Assembly (NCBI GenBank): GCA_046297495.1 | Contig: JBKBIP010000017.1 | Coordinates: 1-64,000 of the forward strand | From: JBKBIP01 sp046297495 | Lineage (GTDB): Bacteria; Planctomycetota; Planctomycetia; Gemmatales; Gemmataceae | Length of the DNA stretch: 64,000 bases | Direction of reading: 5' to 3' | Shown: one piece after another, positions 25,921-35,063 of the stretch | Layout of the letters: each line of letters begins with the position of its first letter | Numbering within the stretch: the stretch's first letter is position 1 | Program-made: the position numbers and the translations under genes | Notes under the pieces: model-generated | The model's database searches: none | What the model was told of the DNA's origin: nothing | Seen by the model: the letters and a program-made list of their open reading frames with translations, nothing else

Positions 25921-27201
25921 TTAGACAGGCATTTCCTCGGCCACCCGCGCCGCGTCATCGACCGCTAGCTGCGTCTTCTTCGAGACGCGCCCACCGAAAT
26001 TGATCTCATGCACGACTTGCTTGGCGAGCATGGTCTTCTTGGCGGCGCGCGGTCCCATGAGTTCCCCCTTCTTGACGATCTGTTCCGCCACGGCTTGCGC
26101 TTGCTGCGTGTCGTTGGTGGCGATGGCCTTCTGCAAATTCGCGTTCAGTTCGTAGATTTGCACTTCGTCAATGTGCTTGGCGACCTCGGCGTTGATGTAG
26201 CCGTGCCCCGCCGACGTGTAGACCATCTCCAACGGCAACATGCCGGACGATTCCCGCTGACCGCTGCCCGGATCGAAAGTGACTTCGAGCTGTGCGATGA
26301 CGAATTTACCATCGGGACGTTTGGGCAAGCTCATGTCCAAGATGTAGCGCGTGGGATTATCCCGTTCCAGGGTTCCCAAGCCAGCGACCAGATGGCGTTC
26401 TTCCGGCTCCTCGCACTTGAGTTCGCGGATTTCCGGCACCACTTGGCGAACGCGCTTGATCTTGACGTCTTTGGTGGGGCGGATGTGCAATTCCACATCC
26501 AAGAAACCAGTGGCCGCCAGCTGTTCAAACTCTTCCAGGAAGACGCGCTGGGCTTCCTCGGCCTGGTTCACGTCAATGTAATGCCAGCTGCCTTCGCTCA
26601 TTTTCGCCAGGTCCTTGATCAAGGTGGCGTTCCATTCGGTGCCGACTCCCATCATGGTCAAGCGGATTTTCTTTTTGGCGGCTTCTTGAGCCAATTGCCG
26701 GCACATCTGTTCGCCGGAGGTTTCGCCGTCGGTCAACACCACGACTTGGGAGAGGCGACCTGGCTTGATCAGTTTTTCCACTTCGGTCAGCCCCAGGTGG
26801 ATGCCCTCATCCATCGTGGTGCCGCCGGGGTCGTCGTGGATGCGATCAATGCGCTGGATGACATCAACAATTTTGTCTTTTTCCGATAAGGGCGTGGACG
26901 GCAGGGCCAATTGGCCGCCGTTGGCAAAGGCGATGATGGCCATCGTGTCATCGGGTTTGAGTTTTTCGATGGCTGCCAGCGCCGCCTGCTGAATGCGGTT
27001 GATGCGGCTGATTCCAGTACCATCTTCCTCATACATCGACCCGCTGACATCCAGCGCTAACGCCAGGTTCAACCCGAGTGGCGCGCCGCCGCCCCCGCCA
27101 GCGGGAATGAGCTTTAACAAAGCGTAGCTGGCAGCGGATTCGCCGTGGACCGCAATACTGCTGCGGTGCATCATGCGTTCGATAAAAATTTTGGCCGGCA
27201 T
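25921..27201 (-). CDS. VWA-domain protein
   Basis: A 426-residue cytoplasmic-type protein with a von Willebrand A domain (about residues 40-230). The metal-ion-dependent adhesion site is complete: DVSGSM (about 51-56), the Thr in PGGTTMDEG and the Asp in VVLTDGETSG. After it come a beta-rich region (VELHIRPTKDVKIKRVRQVV) and a helical C-terminus (KKTMLAKQVVHEI). It is the first gene of the eight-gene leftward cluster, separated from the FHA gene by 135 bp. VWA proteins of this type often assemble with kinase/phosphatase pairs in bacteria. The partner here is unknown. Confidence 0.88.
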   Translation of the reverse strand: MPAKIFIERMMHRSSIAVHGESAASYALLKLIPAGGGGGAPLGLNLALALDVSGSMYEEDGTGISRINRIQQAALAAIEKLKPDDTMAIIAFANGGQLALPSTPLSEKDKIVDVIQRIDRIHDDPGGTTMDEGIHLGLTEVEKLIKPGRLSQVVVLTDGETSGEQMCRQLAQEAAKKKIRLTMMGVGTEWNATLIKDLAKMSEGSWHYIDVNQAEEAQRVFLEEFEQLAATGFLDVELHIRPTKDVKIKRVRQVVPEIRELKCEEPEERHLVAGLGTLERDNPTRYILDMSLPKRPDGKFVIAQLEVTFDPGSGQRESSGMLPLEMVYTSAGHGYINAEVAKHIDEVQIYELNANLQKAIATNDTQQAQAVAEQIVKKGELMGPRAAKKTMLAKQVVHEINFGGRVSKKTQLAVDDAARVAEEMPV

Positions 27202-27981
27202 GTCTCTAACTTTCCTTACGCTGTTAGACCCAGAGAAGACAAAGAAGCCGCACAGTTGGGAACCGCGTGGTCCCCCCCAGCGCCCGCCTGAAACAGGGAA
27301 CGTGTCTTAGCGTTCTCCGAGATGGTTGCTCGCCGTGATAGGTTGTTTTGTCTTGGGTCGAGTTGTTGCAAACAAACAACCGGCCCTCCCTGACCCTTCC
27401 CCGAATGGGGAGTTCACGGTCTGGTTTGCGTCCTTGAACGGAGCTACGTTCTATCAGAGTAACGGGAAAACATGCCCCTGGTCGAGATTGGTACTGAGGC
27501 ACCACGCCAAGCCGAACGCTTTTCTAACACACCCATCACGTTCTGGCAACAGGCGAGCGCTCGATTTTTATGATTGTTTCGTAGCTTCGTCGCTACAGGC
27601 CAAACGATAGTTCCATTTTCAAGCCACTTTTTCGACACCGTCATGGTCCAACTAGAACCGCCGATGAGATAATGACATTCAAATGGGAACTCAACGTTGG
27701 GCGACACGAGCCGCGAGCGTGTGGTATCTACTTTGTTTTATTGTGGCGGGGAAGCAAATGCAATGGGCAGTTGGCTGATTCCACGCGCGTTCCGCATGGC
27801 GATGGTGGACTGTGCAGCGCGCACTCTGTTCCACCGCGGGCGGGAAGTTCGGAACCAAGTGTTTGAGGATGACGACTAATCTCTTGCCAAGGAAGAGTTA
27901 CCGCGTATGATTGACGAACGCTTGGAAGTTTGCCCATTCGCCGAACGGGCCTCTTAACATCCCATTTCCAAGGAGAAATAC
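27202..27981. other. 780-bp gap between divergent operons
   Basis: Separates the leftward signalling cluster from the rightward CxxCH genes and should hold both main promoters. A 38-codon frame (27763-27879, starting MGSWLIPRAFRMAMVD) is open with a weak purine-rich stretch upstream; I do not consider it established. No dispersed-element copy was recognised. No RNA gene seen. Confidence 0.45.
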
Positions 27982-28761
27982 ATGCTTCGGCTCGCGCGCA
28001 TCAGCTGTCTCGTTGTGGGAATGCTCGCCGTGGGAATTTGGCTAGGGACCAGCGGCGACTCCACGACGGCCGCGGACGCTCCCGGAAGCGGCATTCCGAT
28101 AGACACGACGGACTTCAACAAGATTCTCGAGCGTGAGGTGTCCATCATTCAAGACGCCTTGAAGGGCAATCCGAATAAAGCGGCTCTGTCCAAGGCACGC
28201 ACCCAAGCCGTGATGATCGCCGCCTACGCGCGGTACACCCAGGGACCCGACGCCGAACTACGCGCTACGTTGTGCGATGCCGCTTTGAAGTTGGCCGACA
28301 CCATCCGCGCCGGCAAGCTCGATGACGCCCGCCAGCAAGCCGCTGCTTTGACCACCCTCAAAGCCAACGCGGCGGCCAAGTTCCCCACTGGCTCGCTGAT
28401 GAAAGCCTCTAAATCGGATATTAGCGACGTCATGCATCAATTCGCCTTCACCTCGGCGGGGGGACTGGGAATTGACGGCACCCTGAAGAAAATGACCGCC
28501 ATCAAGGGGGAATTGCCCGGCGATCTTTTGAATGACGACTTAATCTGGATGGCTTATCAATCCGCTGTCACCGGCGAGCTGATCAAGGGCTACGATCCCG
28601 AAGAGAGTCAGAAACTGTGGATGGAAAACGCCGAGGCCATGCGCCAGCTGGGTATTGAGCTGGTAGGCACGACGAAACGCAAGGAAGGGGGCGCCGCGCA
28701 CTCCGTGGTCTATAAATTGACCATCGCGTGCAGCCGTTGTCATCAGAAATTCCGGGATTAA
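27982..28761 (+). CDS. Secreted CxxCH (haem-type) protein, copy 1
   Basis: A 259-residue exported protein. The signal peptide (LARISCLVVGMLAVGIWLG) precedes a helical domain and a single C-terminal CSRCH motif (about residues 251-255), the covalent haem c attachment signature. One CxxCH close to the C-terminus of a helical domain is reminiscent of cytochrome c-prime-type folds. AAGGAG lies 6 nt before the ATG. The next gene is a paralogue (LNDDLIWMAYQSAVTGEL here, MDDQLVFLAYQTAVAGEL there). An electron-transfer or gas-binding role is possible; haem binding is inferred from the motif only. Confidence 0.75.
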   Translation: MLRLARISCLVVGMLAVGIWLGTSGDSTTAADAPGSGIPIDTTDFNKILEREVSIIQDALKGNPNKAALSKARTQAVMIAAYARYTQGPDAELRATLCDAALKLADTIRAGKLDDARQQAAALTTLKANAAAKFPTGSLMKASKSDISDVMHQFAFTSAGGLGIDGTLKKMTAIKGELPGDLLNDDLIWMAYQSAVTGELIKGYDPEESQKLWMENAEAMRQLGIELVGTTKRKEGGAAHSVVYKLTIACSRCHQKFRD

Positions 28762-28834
28762 CGCCCCGCCGAATCATTCCCGGCGCCGCCTTGGTCCGCC
28801 ACCGCGGCGCCCTTGACTTTTTGGAGACACTCGC

Positions 28835-29632
28835 ATGACTCACAAACTTCCGGTGGGACTGGCGGGGTTGGCCCTGCTGGTCGTGGGGCTGGTGGCGTGG
28901 CGGGGAACGGATCACGGCACGGCGGCGGACGCCCAACCGGCCGCTCCCGTCTTGCCGGCCAACGACTTCGAGCTGCTGGTCCAACATACCGCTCGGCTGC
29001 TGCGAACCACGCTCGACGACCTGCCCAAGGCGGACGCCAAGGAACAAAAACTGGCCGTCACCAAGGCGCGCGTGGCGGCGCTGATGCTGGCGGCGTGCGC
29101 CCAATACACCGCCAAGGGGGACAATGCTGGACAGGTGGCGGCCGTTCAGCCCCTGGCCCTCCAAGTGGCGGCGGACCTCCAAGCCGGCCAATTCGACGCC
29201 GCCAAGAAAAATGCCGCCCTCTTGACATCAGCGAAGGGGCAGCCGGCTCCTTTGGCCAAAGTCGATTACGCCAAGCTGATGGAGCTGGACGAACTCATGC
29301 GCCCCTTTGAGCAAGTGCAAAAAGGGGGGCTGGATTTCGAGCGTACCCTGTTGCTCTTGGTGTCCACCGGACGCAAGGGGAAAGCCTTGCCCGATAAGGC
29401 GATGGATGATCAGTTGGTGTTTCTGGCTTATCAAACCGCCGTGGCGGGCGAGCTGACCAAGCTGTACACGCCGACCATGAAGCCAGAAGAATGGAAAGCC
29501 CTGTGTGACCAAATGAGCCAAAGTGCCTTGGAGCTGGGCCAAGCCGTCAAAGCCAAGGACGGTAAAGCCGGCTATGCCGCCCTGCGCGCTCTCAATCAAA
29601 GCTGCGATAAATGCCATGAAGTGTATCGTTAG
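28835..29632 (+). CDS. Secreted CxxCH (haem-type) protein, copy 2
   Basis: A 265-residue paralogue of the preceding gene, with a signal peptide (VGLAGLALLVVGLVAWRG), an all-helical, Ala/Lys-rich body and a terminal CDKCH motif (about residues 258-262). A GGAG lies 8 nt upstream of the ATG. It follows copy 1 by 73 bp on the same strand, so they are likely co-transcribed. The tandem pair suggests local duplication and possibly a heterodimer. No cytochrome maturation gene is in the window. Confidence 0.75.
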   Translation: MTHKLPVGLAGLALLVVGLVAWRGTDHGTAADAQPAAPVLPANDFELLVQHTARLLRTTLDDLPKADAKEQKLAVTKARVAALMLAACAQYTAKGDNAGQVAAVQPLALQVAADLQAGQFDAAKKNAALLTSAKGQPAPLAKVDYAKLMELDELMRPFEQVQKGGLDFERTLLLLVSTGRKGKALPDKAMDDQLVFLAYQTAVAGELTKLYTPTMKPEEWKALCDQMSQSALELGQAVKAKDGKAGYAALRALNQSCDKCHEVYR

Positions 29633-29680
29633 AAAGGGCAAGACTCGATAAAGGGTGACATAAGATAAGACATGGCACGG

Positions 29681-29722
29681 GATTCATCGGTTCGCGCGCG
29701 CAAGCCGCCCACGCGAACCGAG
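29681..29722. repeat. Dispersed palindromic element, full copy
   Basis: Left arm GATTCATCGGTTCGCG (29681-29696) and right arm CGCGAACCGAGAG (from 29712) are inverted, between the CxxCH pair and the aldo/keto reductase. Confidence 0.7.
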
Positions 29723-29751
29723 AGCCCTGGCACCGCGAGAGGGGATAGCGT

Positions 29752-30747
29752 ATGCAGTTCCGCCGGTTGGGCCGCACGGGATTAAAAGTATCCGAACTTT
29801 GTCTCGGCACCATGACGTTTGGTCATCAATGTGACGAAGCCACATCATTCGCCATTCTCGACAAGGCCACGGAGGCCGGGGTCAACTTCATCGACACGGC
29901 GGATGTCTATCCCGTTCCCCCGACCTTGGAGACGGCGGGACGAACCGAGGAAATCATCGGCCAGTGGCTGCACGGACGCCGGGATCGTTTCATCCTGGCC
30001 ACCAAATGCCGTGGCAAGATGGGACCGGCTCCTTTTGACGAAGGATTGTCCCGCCGGCACATCCTCAAGGCGGTGGAGGACAGCTTACGCCGCCTGCGCA
30101 CCGATTACATCGACCTGTATCAAACGCATCAGCCCGACCCAGACACCCCAGCGGAGGAAACCTTGCAAGCCTTCGATGATCTGGTTCGCGCTGGCAAGGT
30201 TCGCTACATCGGTTGTTCCAATTATCCGGCCTGGCAAGTGGCTTTGTCGCTCGGCATTAGCGCCCGGCACGGCTGGAGTCGCTTCGACTGCGTCCAGCCC
30301 CGTTATAATCTGCTGCACCGCGAGATTGAAAGCGAGTTGTTGCCCTTGTGCCGGGATCAGGGGTTGGGAGTGATCGTTTACAATCCGCTGGCCGGCGGTT
30401 TTCTGACAGGTAAATATCAATCATTGGATGCCCCCGAAGCGGGAGCGCGCTTCACGCTGGGCATTACCGGCGAGTTGTACCGCAAACGCTACTGGCACGA
30501 AGCCCAGCTCGAAGTCGTGCGGACTTTGCAAGACTTCATGCGCCAGCGGAGCCGGTCGCTGGCGTCGGCGGCAGTCGCTTGGGTGTTGGCCCAGCCTGGG
30601 ATCACGGCCGCCATCATCGGAGCCAGCCGCCCCGAACAGTTGGATGCCACCTTGGCCGCCACGGATCTGCGTCTCGACGCGGAAGAGATGGAAGTTTGCG
30701 CTCAGGCTTGGTACAGCCTGCCGCGTCCCCTGCAACCCATTCCTTGA
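29752..30747 (+). CDS. Aldo/keto reductase
   Basis: A 331-residue NADPH-dependent oxidoreductase of the AKR superfamily (YajO/Tas/GSP69-like). The catalytic tetrad is visible: Asp and Tyr in FIDTADVYP (about residues 47-55), Lys in ILATKCRGK (about 84) and His in YQTHQPDPDTP (about 124). The opening RRLGRTGLKVSELCLGTMTFG and the late AIIGASRPEQLDATL, which binds the cofactor phosphate, are typical. It reduces carbonyls to alcohols; the natural substrate is unknown. It stands alone. Confidence 0.92.
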   Translation: MQFRRLGRTGLKVSELCLGTMTFGHQCDEATSFAILDKATEAGVNFIDTADVYPVPPTLETAGRTEEIIGQWLHGRRDRFILATKCRGKMGPAPFDEGLSRRHILKAVEDSLRRLRTDYIDLYQTHQPDPDTPAEETLQAFDDLVRAGKVRYIGCSNYPAWQVALSLGISARHGWSRFDCVQPRYNLLHREIESELLPLCRDQGLGVIVYNPLAGGFLTGKYQSLDAPEAGARFTLGITGELYRKRYWHEAQLEVVRTLQDFMRQRSRSLASAAVAWVLAQPGITAAIIGASRPEQLDATLAATDLRLDAEEMEVCAQAWYSLPRPLQPIP

Positions 30748-30764
30748 GCAACCGGGGCCGTGCG

Positions 30765-30780
30765 GATTCATCGTTTCACG
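30765..30780. repeat. Dispersed palindromic element, half copy
   Basis: Arm GATTCATCGTTTCACG lies 18 bp past the aldo/keto reductase stop. The opposite arm is only vaguely present. Confidence 0.5.
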
Positions 30781-30995
30781 CACGCGCTTATTCCACGCGC
30801 CATGAAAACACCATGCTCCCAAGCGGAGAATTAGGGTTCGGCAGTGCCCCTGCACATTGTGCCCGGCCTACGCTTTGTAACGACAACAACAAGGGCCAGA
30901 GGCGATTTGCCCGTTTTCTAAATTGCGGAGAGCGGCGCGGCGCTGGTATGCTCTATACATAATGGGGGAAGACCTATCCAAAAGGAGGCAATGTC

Positions 30996-32249
30996 ATGCG
31001 CTTCCGTCACATCCTGTTCATGTCGCTCGCTCTCTGGTTCTGGATGAATGTGCCCTCCCAGGCCCAAATGGAAGATTCCACCATCATGGGCAAAACCCTG
31101 GCGCAATGGATGCAGGAGGCCCAACATCCCGATCCAGGGGTTCGAGAAAAAGCCATTCAAACTCTACAGCTGTTTGGCCCGGCGGCGCAAAAAGCCGGTG
31201 CGATTCTGATTGGTAATTTATCGAATCCCGACGCCGGCTTGCGCGTCAATGCCGCCATCGCCATCGGCCATATTGGCTTGAATGATTGGGACAAGGAAAA
31301 AGGAATTGGCGGGCTGATGACCATGCTTAACGATTCTCAGGCCATTGCCCGGTTCCAGGCGGCGATGGCCCTGGGACGAATCGGCCCGGACGCCAAGGCC
31401 GCCATTCCGCGCTTGGCGCAGTACACCATCCGCGATCGCGGCTCTTGGGAAATCCGCAAGGCGGCGGCTTTTGCCCTGGGAGCGATTGGCGTCGATAAGG
31501 AGAAAGGGGCGGACTCGCGCGCCTTGGCGGCGTTGACGAGCGTGGCCGTCGGGCAGTATCGGGACCCTTGCGCCCAAGTACGTCTGGAAGCCGTGCTAGC
31601 GATCAGCATTTTGGCGCAGGCGCTCAATCCCAACGATCTCGAACCCCTCCTCCGCACCATGCAAGGCTCCGTCTCCGATCCCGACAAGACCGTCAGCATG
31701 TATGGCCGGCTTTTCTTGTTGCAGCTCAGCAATAAGGCGGTGGTCAACGATACGACCTTGTCACCCATTAGCAAGATGTTGAAAGACCCCAACGTGGAGG
31801 TGCGCGTCCATGCGGCTCGCATCTTGGCCCTGGTGGGCGAACAAGCGCAATCGCAGATCGAGCCGCTGATCGAGGCCTTGGAGGACAAGGAATTCATGGT
31901 GGCCGGCACGGCGGCGATGGCATTGGGAGAGATGAAAAACGGCTTCACGGATCGGCATGTGGCCATGCTCTGTCTCATGTTGAAGCACCCGCAAGCCTAC
32001 GTCCGCAGCAACGCCGCTCAGACATTGGGTCTGATCGGTCCCAAGGCCAAATCCCGCTTGGCGGACCTGATCGACGCACTGCGTGACCCTGATGATAGCG
32101 TGCTCATGGCTGTCGTCTTCGCCTTGGGGGAAATCGGACCGGAAGCCATGCCCGCCGTTCCCATGCTCACGGAAGTCACCAAGCACAAGGAAGCATTCGT
32201 CGCTCAGGCCGCCAGGAATGCCTTGGACAAAATCCACAAGAGGAATTAG
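30996..32249 (+). CDS. Secreted HEAT-repeat protein
   Basis: A 417-residue exported protein. A signal peptide (ILFMSLALWFWMNVPSQAQ) is followed by about nine to ten HEAT-type helical repeats from residue ~30 to the end, with the typical core VRxxAAxALGxIGPxAxxAIPxL (for example VRVHAARILALVG, VRSNAAQTLGLIG). Such solenoids bind proteins; no catalytic domain is visible. AGGAGG sits 7 nt before the ATG, one of the strongest ribosome sites in the window. It is followed by a PilZ gene 53 bp away on the same strand. Confidence 0.85.
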   Translation: MRFRHILFMSLALWFWMNVPSQAQMEDSTIMGKTLAQWMQEAQHPDPGVREKAIQTLQLFGPAAQKAGAILIGNLSNPDAGLRVNAAIAIGHIGLNDWDKEKGIGGLMTMLNDSQAIARFQAAMALGRIGPDAKAAIPRLAQYTIRDRGSWEIRKAAAFALGAIGVDKEKGADSRALAALTSVAVGQYRDPCAQVRLEAVLAISILAQALNPNDLEPLLRTMQGSVSDPDKTVSMYGRLFLLQLSNKAVVNDTTLSPISKMLKDPNVEVRVHAARILALVGEQAQSQIEPLIEALEDKEFMVAGTAAMALGEMKNGFTDRHVAMLCLMLKHPQAYVRSNAAQTLGLIGPKAKSRLADLIDALRDPDDSVLMAVVFALGEIGPEAMPAVPMLTEVTKHKEAFVAQAARNALDKIHKRN

Positions 32250-32302
32250 ATGATTCATGACTTGTCCGAATTCAGCAATGCGCCCAGGGTGGAAGGGAAC
32301 GC

Positions 32303-32920
32303 ATGAACTCTGAGTTGTTGCAGGAAGTAGCTAACACCGTGTTGCGCAAGGCCCAGCAGCAAGGATATGTCCGAACCCGCGAAATCCGTGACGAGCTGGC
32401 ACGGGTGGGTTTGGATGAAAAATTGTGGGAATCGGTTCTATCCTTGATCCAACCGTGCGTCCGGCTTCGTCAGGGACGGTATTATCTGAAAAGTAATCGC
32501 GCCGTGAAATTGCGCGATCGAGTGCGAAAGGAACTCCATCAGCAGCAAGCCATCAAAGCCGCTGTGCGTCAGCTGATTCAGCAATATCGCGCTGGCAATG
32601 TGGTTGTCGAGCGCCGCGGCCGCAACCGGATCGAACTCATTCAGCCGATCTTCGTGGAAACCGAAGACCGGCGTGTGTTGCGGTTGCTTAGTCGTGACAT
32701 ATCACTGACGGGGATGCGTTTGCTGGGAACCCATCGTTTGCAAGGACAGAAGGTGCGTGTCGCCATTCCGCGACCAAGCGAGGGGGATGTCTCTTTTCAA
32801 TTCCTGTTGCAGATTCTCTGGAGCGCTGAGGTGGGGGACAATCTGTATGAAAGCGGCGGTTTGTTTCTCGACATGGACCCCAACCCCATCCCGAGGCCGC
32901 GCATCGTGAGCGAGGATTAG
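32303..32920 (+). CDS. PilZ-domain protein
   Basis: A 205-residue protein. The N-terminal ~75 residues are helical (LLQEVANTVLRKAQQQGYVR) with a winged-helix-like feel. The C-terminal part (about 100-200) is a PilZ domain, a c-di-GMP receptor. The DxSxxG motif is seen as RDISLTGMRL, and Arg residues precede it (EDRRVLRLLSR), although the canonical RxxxR spacing is not exact. It may therefore bind c-di-GMP or be a degenerate PilZ. The neighbouring HEAT gene is probably co-transcribed. Its target is unknown. Confidence 0.7.
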   Translation: MNSELLQEVANTVLRKAQQQGYVRTREIRDELARVGLDEKLWESVLSLIQPCVRLRQGRYYLKSNRAVKLRDRVRKELHQQQAIKAAVRQLIQQYRAGNVVVERRGRNRIELIQPIFVETEDRRVLRLLSRDISLTGMRLLGTHRLQGQKVRVAIPRPSEGDVSFQFLLQILWSAEVGDNLYESGGLFLDMDPNPIPRPRIVSED

Positions 32921-32953
32921 AAGACCATCCGTTGATGCGTCGGTTTGCTCCCG

Positions 32954-33700
32954 CTATCCCGTGGCCCGCGCCAACACGGCCACGACGACGCGGCGAGCGC
33001 CGGCTTGGCGCAAAGCGCGCGCGGCGGCATCGACCGTGCTACCGGTTGTCATCACGTCATCCACCAGCAACACTGCTTGGTCTTTCCCGTGAGAACCAGG
33101 AACCGCGCGAAACGCGCCGCGCACGTTGTCGCGGCGCTCGGCCAGCGATCCCAATGTCTGTTTGGCCGTGTACCGAGTGCGGCGCAACCAGTTCGGTCGG
33201 CACGGCAAACCGAGGCGCCGCGCCAGACTATGGGCCAGGATCGCGCTCTGGTTAAAACCGCGCTCCCAGCGCCGCCGCCAGTGCAAGGGAATCGGAACCA
33301 CGACAGCGGCTTGCACGGAGCGTAACCGCTGCTCGGCGTGTTCCGCCCACAGGCGCCCCAGCACTTCCGCCAGCATCTCGCCAGCGGGATATTTCAGGCG
33401 GATTATCAACTCGCGCAGCAAATCCTCGTAAGGACCCAACCGCAGGACTTTTTCAAAGGAAAAGGCCGCGCCGCGACAATGCAGGCAATCGGTGGCCTGA
33501 TCGGTGAACGGCCCGACCGTGCCGGCGCAGCGCGGGCAAGTGGCGAAACGGTCAGTGATCAAGGCATGACGGCACTGCGCGCAGAAATAGAGCGTACCGG
33601 CGGACAACGGTTGCTCACACGCCGCACAGAGAGCCGGATAAAGCAAGTGCGACAACCCGCGGCCAAGTTCCTGAGTCCATGAGCGCACTCCCTGCCACAT
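32954..33700 (-). CDS. comF: ComF-family phosphoribosyltransferase-like protein
   Basis: A 248-residue ComF protein. The N-terminus carries a four-Cys zinc finger (CAAC...CAQC, about residues 24-42) and a second pair (CPRC...CLHC). The C-terminus has the phosphoribosyltransferase PRPP loop VLLVDDVMTTGSTV (about 210-223) and the family signature PIPLHWRRRWERGFNQS. ComF acts in natural transformation in Gram-positive and some Gram-negative bacteria, and other homologues serve in DNA-related roles. No other competence gene lies nearby, so the role is inferred from family only. Confidence 0.9.
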   Translation of the reverse strand: MWQGVRSWTQELGRGLSHLLYPALCAACEQPLSAGTLYFCAQCRHALITDRFATCPRCAGTVGPFTDQATDCLHCRGAAFSFEKVLRLGPYEDLLRELIIRLKYPAGEMLAEVLGRLWAEHAEQRLRSVQAAVVVPIPLHWRRRWERGFNQSAILAHSLARRLGLPCRPNWLRRTRYTAKQTLGSLAERRDNVRGAFRAVPGSHGKDQAVLLVDDVMTTGSTVDAAARALRQAGARRVVVAVLARATG

Positions 33701-33734
33701 GGCATGACTCCGACATGTTGCGTTGTGAGATAAC

Positions 33735-33777
33735 TTATCGTTTCGCGCCCGTGATCACTCCCCGCGCAACGATCCAT
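33735..33777. repeat. Dispersed palindromic element, diverged copy
   Basis: Left arm TTATCGTTTCGCGC (33735-33748) and right arm GCGCAACGATCCAT (33764-33777) are imperfect inverted repeats between the comF and M24-like genes. Confidence 0.6.
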
Positions 33778-33815
33778 TTATACTCCAAATCGGGAAGATG
33801 TGGCTCGGCGTTTGC

Positions 33816-35063
33816 TCACCGTTGCAAGATACTGGGCCGAATCATGGTGGCCCCTTGGATACGAATGCGCTTGAGGGGCCAGTGTTCCGTTGGTGTCAGC
33901 AACTTGGGACCGTTGGCCGTGATCAGGAACGTATCGCAGCTGACGGCCACCCCCACGCGCGCTTGCCAGGTCAAGGCCCAGTCATTCTGAAGCAGCTCTT
34001 CGGTGTGCGGCAGCAACGGCAGCTCGACCGGCGCCCAACCCGTGACGAAACCCGGTGGACTGAGACGCCATTCAAATTCATGCTTGGTCACTTGATAGAC
34101 GCGCTGGCCGGCTTGGAAAATGCGTTCCGGCACCGAATCCGGCCAAGTGCTGGCGATGTAGGTGGCCGTGACCCGGCAGGCAGCGTCAAAGTCATGACGT
34201 ACCTGGTCCGGCGGCGGGCCGAAACTGACCATGCGGCTGGCCGTGGCGCACAGGCCATACTTGCGGGCCGTGGCGGTCAGTTGGCAGACCGCGCCGACAG
34301 GCTGCGCCGAGCAACCGGGACGGCGATAACGCTGGCCGTTGTCCTGATTATGCACACCGATAGCCAACGGCATCATCCCCCGCCGGGCCAAGCGATGGCA
34401 CAATTGAGCGGCTGCTTCCTGCTCCGTCATTTCTGGCGTGATGCTGCGGCACGTCGCTTCCAAGGCATGGCTTAGACCATGTCCCAAGGAACGATAGCGG
34501 CCACATTCATACACCGACAAACGCCGCCGCGCCAGTCGCAATGCGTCCCCCACGGCGATACATTCGCTCAAAGGACGGTCACAAGCGGTCTTTTTGTCTT
34601 GACATAGCAGACGTAACATCCCTCCTCGCCCCTGTTCCCACGACCATTCCTTGAGGCGAAAACCCATGCCGGACAGCTCGCGGTCGAAGAACCACTGGGA
34701 ATCGACATTGGAACAGACCAGCCAACGATCCGCCGCGCTGAACCACACACCCGGCTCAGTATCGGGATCGAGAATATCCGCGACGGACAGACCGCTGAGC
34801 CAAGCCACGTTCGCCGGTTCCAAGACCAGCAAACGCTCGCAATCCCGCTCCCGCAACCATTGGGCGACCCATTCTTGTTTGGCCTCGATATGCGCGCGGC
34901 GCTCGGCGCGTTGCTCCGCCTCGGTGGCGGCGGCCGGCTGCTTGGGCGTGACGCTGGCGGTGGGTTGACGCGATGACAGGTCGGCTGATGTCTCACTCAC
35001 GAAAAAGTACCTCGATGACACGATGATAGGACAGGGGGAATTGCACGCGCTCACTTCCGTCAT
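33816..35063 (-). CDS. M24-like (Xaa-Pro peptidase fold) protein, probably without metal site
   Basis: A 415-residue protein. The first half resembles the creatinase N-domain (WLRERDCERLLVLEPANVAWLSG) and the second half the pita-bread M24 fold (SVYECGRYRSLGHGLSHAL, PEMTEQEAAAQLCHRL). The two Asp, one His and two Glu metal ligands of active M24 enzymes are not found where expected: AVCQLTATARKYGLCATASRMV replaces the usual DxxxxYxxDxTR stretch. It may be a non-catalytic relative. The ATG at 35063 overlaps the upstream gene by 4 bp (ATGA); a GTG at residue 22 (VSETSADLSS) with GAGG upstream is an alternative start. Confidence 0.65.
   Translation of the reverse strand: MTEVSACNSPCPIIVSSRYFFVSETSADLSSRQPTASVTPKQPAAATEAEQRAERRAHIEAKQEWVAQWLRERDCERLLVLEPANVAWLSGLSVADILDPDTEPGVWFSAADRWLVCSNVDSQWFFDRELSGMGFRLKEWSWEQGRGGMLRLLCQDKKTACDRPLSECIAVGDALRLARRRLSVYECGRYRSLGHGLSHALEATCRSITPEMTEQEAAAQLCHRLARRGMMPLAIGVHNQDNGQRYRRPGCSAQPVGAVCQLTATARKYGLCATASRMVSFGPPPDQVRHDFDAACRVTATYIASTWPDSVPERIFQAGQRVYQVTKHEFEWRLSPPGFVTGWAPVELPLLPHTEELLQNDWALTWQARVGVAVSCDTFLITANGPKLLTPTEHWPLKRIRIQGATMIRPSILQR

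Noticed and set aside
13308..27201. Type VI secretion signalling locus
   Set aside because: Kinase, PP2C and FHA fit, but no tss, hcp, vgrG or tag structural gene is present in 64 kb.
27672..27879. Small plus-strand frames in the 780-bp gap
   Set aside because: Overlapping alternatives with only a weak purine-rich upstream stretch; no product recognised, so noted in the gap entry only.
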